Positions 10,386 through 20,822 of a stretch of DNA of 64,000 bases are shown here, one piece after another. Origin of the DNA: Rhizaria sp. SCN 62-66 (lineage: Eukaryota; Rhizaria, unplaced). The translations under genes and the position numbers were made by a program. The DNA lies in NCBI GenBank assembly GCA_001724265.1, contig MEDY01000092.1, positions 1-64,000 of the forward strand, written 5' to 3'. Within the stretch, counting starts at the first letter, position 1; every line of letters begins with the position of its first letter. The notes under the pieces are model-generated. The model searched no databases and was not told the DNA's origin. It saw only the letters and a program-made list of their open reading frames with translations.

Positions 10386-11300
10386 TCACCACATACCACC
10401 ACCGACGTTCAGCAAGTCATCATCGTCAGCGTCACCCATCGCGTTGTGCTGCATATTATCATTCGCTGGCATGGCAGGCGCGGCAATCGCGGCAGCAGTG
10501 AGACTCGGTGTCGCTTTCTTGGTCCTGGCTTTTCGCGGCTTGACTTCTGCATCATCCTGCTCACGGTCACCAGCAGCACTGGCATCATCACCACCAGCAT
10601 GTGCACCATCGGCACTGCTGTTGTCTAACGAGCGCTTCGGACGTCCCCGGGGCTTCTTCACACCGCTGCCGTTCACACTCGTATTCGCGCTGTTACTGAT
10701 GCTATTGTTGTTGTTCGCGCCCACGCTCGCGTTGTTATTGGCAATGGCAGAGCGCACAGCAGTCGCAGCCTCCGGGTTGCGCCGCAGCACGAGCAGCACG
10801 TCATCGGCGCCCACAGTCTTCCTGTTCGCGTGCCGCGCAAAAGCGCTCGCGTCGCGCGCCACCTCCGAGCCGAGCTTCAGCACTAAAGCGCTAAGGGCGG
10901 CCACAAACGTGCGCGTCATCACAACGCGGCCGCCGGTGTCGCTGTTGCTGTGGCTGCCGCCATCATCTGCCGCACTCGCGCTCGCGCTCACACTCGAGCT
11001 GGAGCTAGAGCTGGAGCTAGAGCTGTTGTTGTCGCGCGTGTGGCCGTCGTTAAGACTGCTCGAGAGAAGTGTTGTGGCGTCGCTGCAGATACGGTTCACG
11101 TCAAAGTGCAATGCGGGAAACGGCATGATGGGGGTTGTGTCGTCATCGTCCCGGGCGATGGCGGCAGCAGCTGCAGCGAGCGCAGTCGCAGCATTTGTGC
11201 GCGCACTGCTATCGTTGTCCGCGTTAGTGCTAACAGACTTGCGGCTATGCTTCTTCTTCGCGGATTGAACACTATCCGTGCCATCGGCAGAGCTGGACAT
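10386..11300 (-). CDS. CENPS: CENP-S/MHF1 histone-fold protein with AT-hook
   Basis: Single exon, 304 residues, TGA stop. The histone fold is split: helix 1 region LHFDVNRICSDATTLL (64-79), a Ser run (93-103), then helices 2 and 3 in VVMTRTFVAALSALVLKLGS and ARDASAFARHANRKTVGADD with VLLVLRRNPE. FARHA.R.T....DV.L..RR is the CENP-S signature. CENP-S pairs with CENP-X, both in the inner kinetochore (CENP-T-W-S-X) and with FANCM in DNA-repair fork remodelling. Residues 216-224 (KPRGRPKRS) form an AT-hook, which would give an additional minor-groove DNA contact and is not a usual part of CENP-S as I know it. N- and C-terminal regions are low complexity (Asn, Asp, Ala). It is divergent from the CSN7-like gene. 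Confidence 0.8.
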   Translation of the reverse strand: MSSSADGTDSVQSAKKKHSRKSVSTNADNDSSARTNAATALAAAAAAIARDDDDTTPIMPFPALHFDVNRICSDATTLLSSSLNDGHTRDNNSSSSSSSSSSSVSASASAADDGGSHSNSDTGGRVVMTRTFVAALSALVLKLGSEVARDASAFARHANRKTVGADDVLLVLRRNPEAATAVRSAIANNNASVGANNNNSISNSANTSVNGSGVKKPRGRPKRSLDNSSADGAHAGGDDASAAGDREQDDAEVKPRKARTKKATPSLTAAAIAAPAMPANDNMQHNAMGDADDDDLLNVGGGMW

Positions 11301-11779
11301 CGGGTTTGTACCAAGCGAGCCTTCCTTTAGTGTGTTTATGGGCGAGTGTGCGCTGCTGTGGCAAGCAAGATCACTACTGGCGAAAAAAGATACGAGTAAA
11401 CGCCGAAGATAATGGCCTGGTAAGATTTACTAAAGATATAATAAATAAATTCATAGTTTGACCCCGGATAAGCTGTGGTTATTAGTTGAAGACTCCGCCC
11501 TACTGACTTTGATTCGATTGCACGTAGAACCACAAGCGCGGGAGTTGTGCAGTCGGGGGGTGAAGTCTCGAGATATCAAACTGTCAACTGTCATTCAAAC
11601 ATCCGTCTATGGTGGTGTCTTCACACCATGCTTATTTTGAGGCACATTCATACATTTTCTTAATATCATTTACTTTATGAAGCTCACAATAATGCACATT
11701 CCTTCGTTTCATTGCGTAGGTCCAGCCCCTCGCAGCTCTCAACCAACCGAGACTTCTCTCTCTGCCACCCACTCACAGA
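11301..11779. promoter_or_regulatory. Divergent spacer, CENP-S / CSN7-like
   Basis: About 480 AT-rich bases between two gene starts. No repeated motif or coding frame was recognised. Confidence 0.5.
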
Positions 11780-12957
11780 ATGGCGACCGCCGCCACTGCC
11801 CCGCGCTCTGCCGCCGCCCTATTCTCCACACTTGCTACTGCGGCCTCCGCGTCGCTCCCTGTGCTGCTCTTAGAGGCGTTGGTCCACTGCGACATCTACG
11901 ACTTCACCCCGATCCTCGCCCTGCCCGCAGTCTCCGTACGTGGAACGAAAGACTTTCGCCACAAAGCTCGTCCTCAAATGTGGATGCTCTGCAATATGTT
12001 ATGGACTGCTGCAGTATATGTATTTCATATTGTTTCTGTTTTTCTTAGACTCGATATAGACTATTTCCTCCTCTATTTGGTAATCTGACCCAGTCTCACC
12101 ACAAATCGTTTCTGCCTACTCATATCCTTCATAACACTTACTAATCGCACTATCGCTCTCCAAACCAGACATATGCTGCTTCAAGCAACGACTCGACTGT
12201 CGTTGCTATGCGCCACTTCCCCAGCCTCTCAGTCACTGATGCTAGCAACAACAACAACAACAACAACAACAACAGCAGCGCTACTGCCAATGCGACTGTT
12301 GCTTTGGCAGCCATCTCTGCCGCTCTGAGCAGCAACGCCTGCGACTGTGAGTTCGTGTTGAGCAAGTTCCACACCGCCCGCTTTGCCGCCCACTGCCGCG
12401 CCGCCGCTGCCGCCCACGGCCTCCCTTGCGAGCTCAGCTACGACGGCGTCGCCACCTCACTCAACCTCGACAACACCGTGACCACGACTGGCGCTGGAGC
12501 TGCTGGGGCCTGCTGCGCCACTGACGCGGTTGACGGCGCCGTTGAGGCTGCTTTAATACAAGCCGCGTCCGCCGGACTGGTGACCGCACGTGCAGACGCG
12601 CAGGCGCGCTCGCTGCTGCTGCTCACGGTCACCCTCACAAACCCCGCTTTCGCCGCCGCCAACAGTCCCGCCGCCACCGCGAGCGCCGCCGCTGCCGCGG
12701 GTGCTGCCGTCTCCGCGGAGGCGCTCCAGGCCGCGGCGGCCCGCGCGCGCGCCGTCGCGGCCTCGCTCGTCCGTGGCGCCGCGGCGGCCACGGCGCTGGG
12801 TGCAGGGGAGACCGCGCTGCGGGCGGCCGTGGGACAAGAGCCGATGGGGGGCTTCGAGGACGCATTCGCGGCCACGGCGCGGGTCAAGGCCGCGGCCACG
12901 CAGGGCGGCGTTGCGGCGCTCGCGGCGAGCAAGGGGGACAGGGGCTACCATAATTGA
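11780..12957 (+). CDS. PCI-domain protein, probably COP9 signalosome subunit 7
   Basis: Exons 11780-11935 and 12169-12957 (donor GTACGT), 314 residues, TGA stop. The first exon matches the N-terminus of CSN7 in layout: LFSTLATAASASLPVLLLEA, then the HPD.Y.F..IL.LP.V element seen here as HCDIYDFTPILALPAV. The second exon holds RHFPSLSVTDA, a poly-Asn run encoded by nine AAC codons, and a winged-helix-like end (ELSYDGVATSLNLD, then VEAALIQAASAGLVTARADA). This resembles the PCI pattern ..VE..VI.AI..GL..GK.DQ, although the Asp-Gln is replaced by Asp-Ala. CSN removes NEDD8 from cullins. eIF3m has a related PCI domain and is the alternative, but its N-terminal helical part is missing here. The C-terminus is Ala-rich. 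Confidence 0.55.
12247..12273 (+). repeat. (AAC)9 coding microsatellite
   Basis: Nine AAC triplets encode a poly-Asn run in the CSN7-like protein. This is typical of the homopolymer inserts across this window. Confidence 0.9.
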
Positions 12958-13585
12958 ACAAAATTCGCCGCAGGTGCGTGCGTCTCGAGTTTTTGTTTCG
13001 CTGTTACTGCCTAGAAGGGCCTCGGTTTACATAATGTGTCGTAAGTGCTTATCCATACATCGCTATTTTGTTGTTTATATAGGTGAGGTCTGCTTTTGTT
13101 TACGGTAATCGGGTTATTCTGTCTTGTGGCCAGGTAGGTTCATTGCTACACGTGTTTCCAGATAGGAGGTGAGCAAGCTGCATCACCTCCGCCCGTGTTG
13201 ATGAGAATGATACTATATGTGCCGCAATAAACTCAGCCGACTCAGTTTCGCGCTCAGCCTGCCTGAGCTGAACACATGGCCACAAGGAAAGACTAGAAAT
13301 GATGCCGCTTAAAAGACAAAACCGGTATGAAGGCATGTTTAATTACAATTGTATAGATGACTATATAATTAAAGAGACAATTGGCAAAATATAACAACAC
13401 TTTTAACCCTAGAAAGTGACCGTAAAGTGAGATATCCGAGCGAGTCATATCGCTTCCCACTGCTCTGCTATGTTCCCAGGGTTCGCAAAAAATCGTTGCG
13501 GTCGCAGAGGGAAGGGTGATGAGAGCCGAGTGTGGCGGTGATCAAATTTGCCTTTATAACCGGCTTTGTAGTCCGCAAATCTGAA
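12958..13585. other. Spacer before NMD3
   Basis: About 630 bases between CSN7-like and NMD3, both on the plus strand. AT-rich, with no coding frame, repeat or RNA gene recognised. Confidence 0.6.
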
Positions 13586-15920
13586 ATGGATTTCGACCCC
13601 AACACGCCTTTCCCCACCGGGTACGTCCTTCTAAAATGTTTTACACTTCTGTGGCTTCCCTGTCTGACGCCAGCCCCAGTGCGCACCCTCTCTGAGCCAC
13701 TTCGAGGAGGATGTGGTCATCGCGGGCTGTGCCTCAAGCGCTCTATAAACGCTTGTCTACAGCAATAACGCCCCACTAACCACACTGTTCATGTCATTCT
13801 GTGTATTCTGCGCCCGGTGTAGGTTGGTGCAGCCGAAGTATACGGCGCCCATGATCCTCTGTTGCGGCTGCGGCGTGAGCATCCAGTCGAACCCGGCGAA
13901 CATGTGCGCCCAGTGCCTGCAGTCGCGCGTCGACATCACCGCGGGTATCCCGAAGCAGATCACCATCTTCTGGTGCCGCAACTGCCGCCGCTACCAGCGC
14001 CCGCCGTGGGAGGACGTCGAGCTTGAATCGCAGAAGATGCTCTCGCTCTGCCTCAGCAAGATTAAGGGCCTCAACAAAGAGGTCAAGCTCACCGACGCCG
14101 CCTTCATCTGGACCGAGCCCCACTCGCGCCGCATCAAGGTAAAGCTCACCGTACAAAAGGACGTCTTTAATGGTATCATCATGCAGCAGGTCTTCGTCGT
14201 CGAGTTCGTCGTCGGCAACATGCAGTGCCCCGACTGCGAGCGTTCCTTCACCGAGCACACGTGGAAGGTCTGCGTCCAGGTCCGCCAGAACCGCAAGCAC
14301 AAGCGCACGCTCTTCTTCCTCGAGCAACTGCTCGTGCGCCACAACCTCTGCGCCAACACCACCGATATCAAGGAGCTCACCACGGGTCTCGACTTCTACT
14401 GGGACAAGATGTCGCAGGCCAACAAGCTCATCGCCTTCCTGCGCTCCGTGCTGCCCGTCAAGATCTCCAAGGCCGGCGAGAAGCTCATCTCGCAGGACGA
14501 CAGCAGCAACACCAAGAAGTTCAAGTTCGGCATGCACATTGAGATTGCCGAGGCCTCGAAGGAGGACGTCGTCATGGTCGACCGCCGCATCGTCTCCGCC
14601 ATGGGTACGTCTTGAACTCAACAAACGACTGTATATATCTCTTGTTACAACGCCGAAATTATCGCATACTATGCATTTCTGTTTTGTTTCTATTATATTT
14701 TTTGTTTTTCATGATGCATCTCTCATATATTGCTCCATAACCCTCGTTCTGTGCTCTTTTTTTTTCGCACTTTACTCACAGGCGGTGTGTCGCCGGTTCT
14801 GCTCGTGTATCGCGTGTCCAACACCGTGCACCTGATCGACCCTGTGACCCTGAAGACGTTCGAGCTCGACGCGCGCCACTACTTCGCGCACCCCCTCCGC
14901 ATCCTGCTTACCCCCGAGCAGCTGACCGAGTTCATCGTCATCGATGTCGACGTCATCGGCGACGAGAGCGTCAACATGCACGGCCAGCATCACCTGAGCG
15001 CCAACACGCGTGGCCAGTCGCTGCAGACGGCCAACGCGGCCCGCCAGCGCGCCGGCAACGTCCACAACGCCGCCCACAACAACAACCGCTACAACTCCGG
15101 TCTCACGGGCTTCAACAAGCAGACTGCGTTCAACGCGCGCATCGTGCTGGCCGAGGTGACCGTGGCGCGCTCGCACGAGATCGGCGAGGAGGGCGCGATG
15201 ATCGTCTGCCGCACGCACCTCGGTGCGGTCCTCAAGCCCGGCGACACAGTGCTCGGCTACGACCTCGCCAAGCGCAACATCATGGGCGACGTGCAGTCGA
15301 CGTTGCGCGCGCGCGACCTCCCCGACATCATTCTTGTCCGCAAGACGTTCCCGCACCGCACCAAGCGTGCGCAGCGCCGGCTGTGGAAGCTCAAGCACCT
15401 GGCCAAGACTGCGGCGGACTCGGGCGCGAGCCTCAAGAAGCGCGCTGTGCTGGCCGCCAAGGAGGAGGAGGAGTACGAGCGCTTCATGCAGGACGTCGAG
15501 GAGGACCCCGAGATGCGTGCCAAGATGAACCTGTACCGCCGCTACGAGACGGACGAGGAGGCCGTCAAGGCCGGCGCCTTGAAGGCCGCCGCCGCCGCGA
15601 TGGGCGACGACGCGGCTGCTGCAGTTGCGCCCCACGACGACGACGGTGACGACGACGACGGGTTCCCCGAGGTGCGCATGGAGGAGCTGCTCGACTCGCT
15701 GCAGCAGCTTGCCGTCGACGACGACGCCGCGCGCGCCGCCGCCGAGGGCGGCCACGGCGAGGAGAACGAGGACGACGACGAGGAGCTCATCGGCGCCGAC
15801 GACGGCTACGCCAGCGCGCCCGTGCAGAAGGTCGAGACGGGCCGCGGCGTGCGCAACAAGGCGCGCAACGCGCCCGCGCGCTCCGGCGGCTTCGACGACG
15901 ACGAAGACGCGCAGTTCTGA
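13586..15920 (+). CDS. NMD3: NMD3, 60S ribosomal subunit nuclear-export adapter
   Basis: Exons 13586-13620, 13823-14604 and 14782-15920 (all donors GTACGT), 651 residues, TGA stop. The N-terminal part has the family's paired zinc-binding CxxC motifs: CCGC and CAQC, then CRNC and CPDC (treble-clef ribbons). It continues into the conserved RRYQRPPW segment, the ribosome-binding core (GLDFYWDKMSQANKLIAFLRSVLP) and, across the last intron, PVLLVYRVSNTVHLIDPVTL. The C-terminal tail is acidic and contains a leucine-rich candidate nuclear export signal (MEELLDSLQQLAV), needed for CRM1 binding in known NMD3 proteins. The first exon encodes only 11 full codons. NMD3 binds pre-60S particles in the nucleus and takes them to the cytosol. 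A hairpin lies 35 bases past the stop. Confidence 0.95.
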
Positions 15921-16453
15921 GTTAGAGGCTGACCAGTGTAATACTCCTATCTCTCACAAGACAGCGTTGCTTTCTTGTGGGTGTTGAGGGCCAGTGTGTC
16001 GCATCGTTAAATATCGATCTAGACTAGGTTCATGTTTGCTTTAGTGAATAACAGAGTCCTGATTTTACGCTGTTGTTGGTAAAATACAGCTGGATGAAGG
16101 ATGACTATACATATAAACTTTGATAAGCGCGCATCTCGCAAGCTTCTAATCCAAAAGCGCAGTCTGTCTCGCTCTGTTCAGACCTAAATCGAATGATATG
16201 CACGGGTATATGATACTTTATGTGTATAATAGTCGCGCCACTGACCTGAATCTTATAATCTCGTCTGATTTTAAGTGGGGGTGTTGATTAACGAAGATAT
16301 TCCAGATATATGGCGTGATTCTGCGTTGCCTTGACATGCTTTTGTGGTGCCTGCGCTGGGGTCGACGACGTGGCCCTGGCCAGCCTCTTCGAAGGGGTGA
16401 TTGACGATTAGCACAGCGCCTCGAAACAACTGTCAAACGAGTTCTAAGCGAAC
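15921..16453. other. Spacer between NMD3 and amidohydrolase genes
   Basis: About 530 bases. The 3' part, near 16371-16385, has the inverted repeat TGGCC-CT-GGCCA, one of several GGCC-rich elements upstream of genes here. No coding frame was recognised. Confidence 0.5.
15955..15979 (+). other. Hairpin downstream of NMD3
   Basis: Arms CACAAGA (15955-15961) and TCTTGTG (15973-15979) enclose an 11-base loop, 35 bases after the stop. Possible 3'-end element. Confidence 0.4.
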
Positions 16454-19400
16454 ATGTCTCATCGACGGAACGACCCAAGTGTCGTTAATGCTGGTGGGGC
16501 ACATGCTGATGGACTATATGTCTCTCTAAGCGACTTTCCCTATGACCGGCCACAGAAGGTACGTCTCTCTTCTCAACATCCGCCTTTCACAGCTATATCT
16601 CTGTACAGCGCCCACGTTCTGAATTCTACGTATTGTATGTCTATAGATCGCAACTGTTTTTACCGCAACCTTAACTTTTTTGTCTTTACTACTGTTATAT
16701 ATCTTGCTTCTAGACTTGGTGCCAGAGGAATGGCAAGACAACTTTGATTGGCGTACTCGCCGTCGCCCTTGTCGCCGTCATCGCGACCACGGTCGTCTAT
16801 TACATGTACGTGCAACGCACCCAATCAATTATATTGCGACATTGTATCTTGATGTGATGTTATTCTGTGTGCTGGTCGACATTTCAGCGCACTCTGCCTC
16901 ACTCCTCTACCCGACCACAACCTCGTTCACCTTCAATTGCACGTCACACCCATGCATCCCGTCCCAAACCCGCCCGTCTTTCGCTTCGGATCACTCCCGC
17001 ACAGCACTCACAAGGGCAACTCCGACTCCGGCTTCCAGGTCGAGCCGCTGTACCTCGTGTACAACGCCACGATCTACACTGGCGACCCGCTCGACCCTCA
17101 CTTCACGACCTTCGAGACCGCGGACGACGCCGCGACGCTCGCAGCGCAGGCGCTCTTGCGGCAGCAGCTGCTGGCCCGCAGCGACGCCGTCGCCGCGCTG
17201 TCCCCGTTCCGGCTCGAGCCCGTTAGCCCGCTGGCGCTCGCTAACGCCACCGCGGCCGGCGCAGCTCTGACGTCCTCTATGTCTCACGGCCGCAGTCACG
17301 TGGGTCACGGCCACGGCCACAGTCTCTCCGTCACGGCTGGCGCTGTTGGCGCTAACCGCAATGGCGGGCTTTTGCGCGCGCCTCTGGCCTGGACCGCGGC
17401 CGCCGCGGCCCCCGAGGCATTTGTGGTGGGCTCCGACGGCCGTTTCCTCGCCGTCGGCACTCTGGCGGACCTCACCAAGGCCCACCCGGACATCCCACGG
17501 CTTAACTTGCACGCGCGCACGGTCGTCCCGGGCCTCGGCGACGCGCACGGCCACCTAGCGTCGCTCGGTATGTCGTTTCTCTCGCCGCTGTTCCAAGACG
17601 CCAAGTCGCCCGCAGATGTGGTGACGATTCTGCAGCGGTTCGCCGAGAAGCACGAGCTGAACCCGCAGAAGGACCCGGGGTTCTTCCTCATCGGCTCCAA
17701 CTGGGACCAAAACGACTGGACCACCACCGATGCCGATGCCACTGAGGACCACCCGTTCCCGACCGCGGCGGACCTCGACGCCGCGTTCCCCGTGCTGCCG
17801 CTGGTGCTGGAGCGCGTCGACGGCCACGCCGTTTGGGTCAACTCGGCCGCCATGGCTATCGTGGGCCCGATCCCAGACGCTGACCCGGCCGGTGGGCAGA
17901 TCGTGCGCGACCCCGTGACCGGCAAGCCCACGGGCGTGTTCCTCGACGCCGCCATGGCGCTCTTCTACGACCACCCGTACGCGGAGATTGCGCCCGACCA
18001 GCGCGCGGCGGCGCTGGAGCTGGCCGTGGCGGCGGTGGGCAAACAGGGGCTCACGCAGGTGCACGATGCCAGCATGCAGCTGGACGACTTCCACATCATG
18101 CGCGCTCGGCTAGTCAAGGGCCGCGAGGCCGCCGACCCCGCTAAAAACAACCATAGCAACAACAAGAACAACAAGAACGCTAAGGACGCGAACACGGGTA
18201 ACACTGCTGAAAGCAAGGCCGCTGACTCTGCTTTGCCCACGGGCGCCCGCGTCAGCGACAGCTTCCCCCTGCGCGTGCACGGGCTGTTCGAGATGGAGGG
18301 CGTCTGCGGCACCGCGGACGGCGGCTACGACTGCCCCGCGGGGTACCCCGTGCGCGACCTCGACGCCGCGCAGTCGCTCGCGGCGATGCTCAGCCAGTCG
18401 GGGCTGCACGAGCGGAAGCTGCGCAAGGAGAAACACGGCCACAGCCACAACGACGTCGTTCTCAACAGTGTCCACCATGGTGATGGCTCCAAGCACCGCC
18501 CGTCTAAGGGCCTCCGCGCGGCGTCCAAGGGCGGCGTCAAGGCCAGCGAGAGCACCCTCGAGGACCTGGACCTGCCCCTGGTCATCGGCAGCGCCAATGG
18601 TCGTCTCTCGGCGGCGGCGGTGAAGCTCTTTGCCGACGGCGCGTTGGGATCCTGGGGCGCTGCGATGCTCGAGCCCTACACCGACAAGCCAGAGTCACAG
18701 GGACTGCTGATCTACACGGCCGAGGAGCTCGCCACCGCAGTCGCCGCCGCCGTCAAGCGCGGCTTCCAGGTACGTCATCACACACAAAACTAGTAAAATC
18801 TCCGCGTTTGATAATATTTACTGATTGATTTTAAGATGACACGTTTATAACTTGCTTACATTCTGATAACTCACATATTATATTCCTATTTTTTGTAAAA
18901 CTTCACCCACATCTATCTGGTTTATTTCTTCATTTCGCTCTCTCTCTCCCAGGTCTGCACGCACGCAATCGGCGACATGGCGAACCGGCTAGTGCTCAAC
19001 TCGTACGCCACGGCGATCGCCGACGACGAGGCCTCGGGCGGCGCGGGCCGCGTGCGGCGCCACCGCATCGAGCACACGCAGATCATCGACGCCGACGCGG
19101 ACCTGCCGCGCCTCGCGCCGCTGCACGTCCTAGCCTCGATGCAGCCGACGCACGCGACGTCGGACATGCGCTATGCCGAGGCCCGGCTTGGGCCCGCCCG
19201 CCTCAAGGGCGCTTACGCGTGGGCCTCCGCGTTGGCGACGACGGGCGTGCTGCCGCTGGGCACCGACTTCCCGGTCGAGGCGCCCGACACGATGCGCAGT
19301 TTCCACGCCGCCGTGACACGGCAGAACGAGGCCAGCGAGCCCGCGGGCGGGTGGCTGCCGTAGCAGAAGCTCACGCGGCGCCAGGCGCTGCGCGGGATGA

Positions 19401-20204
19401 CCTGGGACGTGGCCTTCGCGGCCGGGCGCGAGCTCGAGCAGGGCTCCATCGCGGCGGGCAAGACCGCCGACTTCGTCGTGCTGGACCGGGATATCATGAC
19501 GGTGGCCGCTGAGGACATCCTGGGGGCGAAGGTGATCGCGACATTCCTTGACGGCAACGCGGTGCACGTGCTCAAGAGTACCGAGGCCGCCGCTTCGAGT
19601 GATCTTGTTGGTGTGAACGGACAAAAGGTGACGCTGGGGGCGCTGGCCGAGGCGCGGCGCGCTGGCAAGGCCCTCTGCTGGAGCGACATTGACATGGTAC
19701 GACGCTAAACAACCACGCTAAACAACCTACTATTTAGCTCTAAAAGTAGTTTCGTAGTTTAAAATATCACGCTTACATGTGTCACTTTATTTTCATCTTC
19801 ATCGCTCACACATATGCGTGATATCTCCGATGTTGTTATTATTACAGGTCAACACCCTGAACGGCGCCGTCGCGCCCGCTCGCGGCCACCTCGCGCCCGC
19901 CCCGGTCCCCGCCCCTGCGCTCACAGCGGCCGCTGCCGTAGACATGAGCGCCGAGGCGCGGTACATGCTACTGCGCCGCAGCGGCAGCCGCAACGGCAAC
20001 AACAACGGCAACAACAACGACAAAGCTTTCAGTGGCAGCGGCGCTGGTGCTGCTGAGTCTGCCGGTGCGGCGTCGGGGATGCCCGGGAGGCGCGAGCCGC
20101 CGTGCATGCAGCACTGGCCCGTGCTGGCGAAGCTGGCCGCCCGCCAAAGCCGCTCCCGCGCCAAGGCGCTGCTGCACCCGCCGCAGCAGGCGGACCAGCT
20201 GTAA
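16454..20204 (+). CDS. Membrane-anchored YtcJ-type metal-dependent amidohydrolase; one in-frame TAG
   Basis: Exons 16454-16558, 16714-16805, 16888-18769, 18953-19696 and 19848-20204; 1,060 codons, TAA stop. Exon 1 is a 35-residue cytosolic head. Exon 2 holds one transmembrane helix (LIGVLAVALVAVIATTVVYY), predicting a type II protein with the enzyme outside or in the lumen. The enzyme part has the amidohydrolase-3 features in order: VVPGLGDAHGHLASLG (metal-binding HxH, about 285-290), QVCTHAIGD (about 693-701), RIEHTQIID, ASMQPTHATSD and LGTDFPVE. Family members hydrolyse N-C bonds of varied substrates, so specificity is unknown. Codon 830 (19361-19363) is TAG inside the C-terminal conserved stretch; after it the frame continues QKLTRRQALRGMTWDVA and GSIAAGKTADFVVLDRDIM, clear family sequence. 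His-rich inserts (GHGHGHS, KHGHSHN) lie around residues 205 and 520. Confidence 0.88.
19361..19363 (+). other. In-frame TAG codon inside the amidohydrolase domain
   Basis: The codons are GGG TGG CTG CCG TAG CAG AAG CTC ACG CGG. The family normally has GGW.PE/Q..LTREEALRGMT here, so TAG sits where Glu or Gln is usual. Downstream conserved sequence stays in frame for another 112 codons to the end of the exon. Confidence 0.85.
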
Positions 20205-20822
20205 AGAAGGCTCCGTATGTTTGGCGGCGTCAATTTGGGTGAATCGTGATGAAGCGATGTGAGCAAATTGACGAAATATCGTTATTTAGTAAGTTTGTTC
20301 TTGTTTTGGACTGAGATAAATGCACTTGAAAAAGAAAAGTAAGCAATACAACAATATGTAAGATCTACTCTCACAATGCAACATAATCAAGAAGAACAGG
20401 CAATGCGTCGGATTGTATTCCTGATTGGCACAACGCGTCCTGTCATGCTCATGATATGACATGATTAAGATGGTGAACATGGGAAAACGTAAACGTTGTA
20501 TGTGTAAACTTTGTATGTGAATTTGTAATTATAAAAGAAAAAGCTATGGTGAGTCGTACATTGTCTCACAGCAACACAGAAAATGAGGGTGTCTTGATTG
20601 ATGTGTAAACACGGAAGACTAGTTATACTAGTATTCGTAAATACGTGAGGATTACGAAAATATGATATTAGTCGATATTATTTGTCATGATATTAGTTGT
20701 CAATCGTTGACACACACACAAAAAAAAAGACATGTAATGCAAGTACATCGATACCCTTCAGACATAAAACTGAATAGGGTCTAAAAAAAACACGGGACAT
20801 CCCATCGCACCACTTGGCTACT
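20205..20822. other. Spacer between convergent genes
   Basis: About 620 AT-rich bases between the ends of the amidohydrolase (+) and the 2,524-residue protein gene (-). It holds the hairpin at 20228-20273. On the minus strand, CCCTATTCAG and CTGAAGGG (about 20755-20781) could form another hairpin after the minus-strand stop. Confidence 0.5.
20228..20273 (+). other. Hairpin downstream of the amidohydrolase gene
   Basis: Ten-base arms CGTCAATTTG (20228-20237) and CAAATTGACG (20264-20273) are perfect complements. A smaller ATCG/CGAT pair lies inside the 26-base loop. It begins 24 bases after the TAA stop, so it likely lies in the 3' UTR. Confidence 0.5.

Noticed and set aside
16454-20204. Selenocysteine as an explanation for the in-frame stop
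   Set aside because: The codon is TAG, not TGA, and no catalytic Cys/Sec position is expected there in this family.
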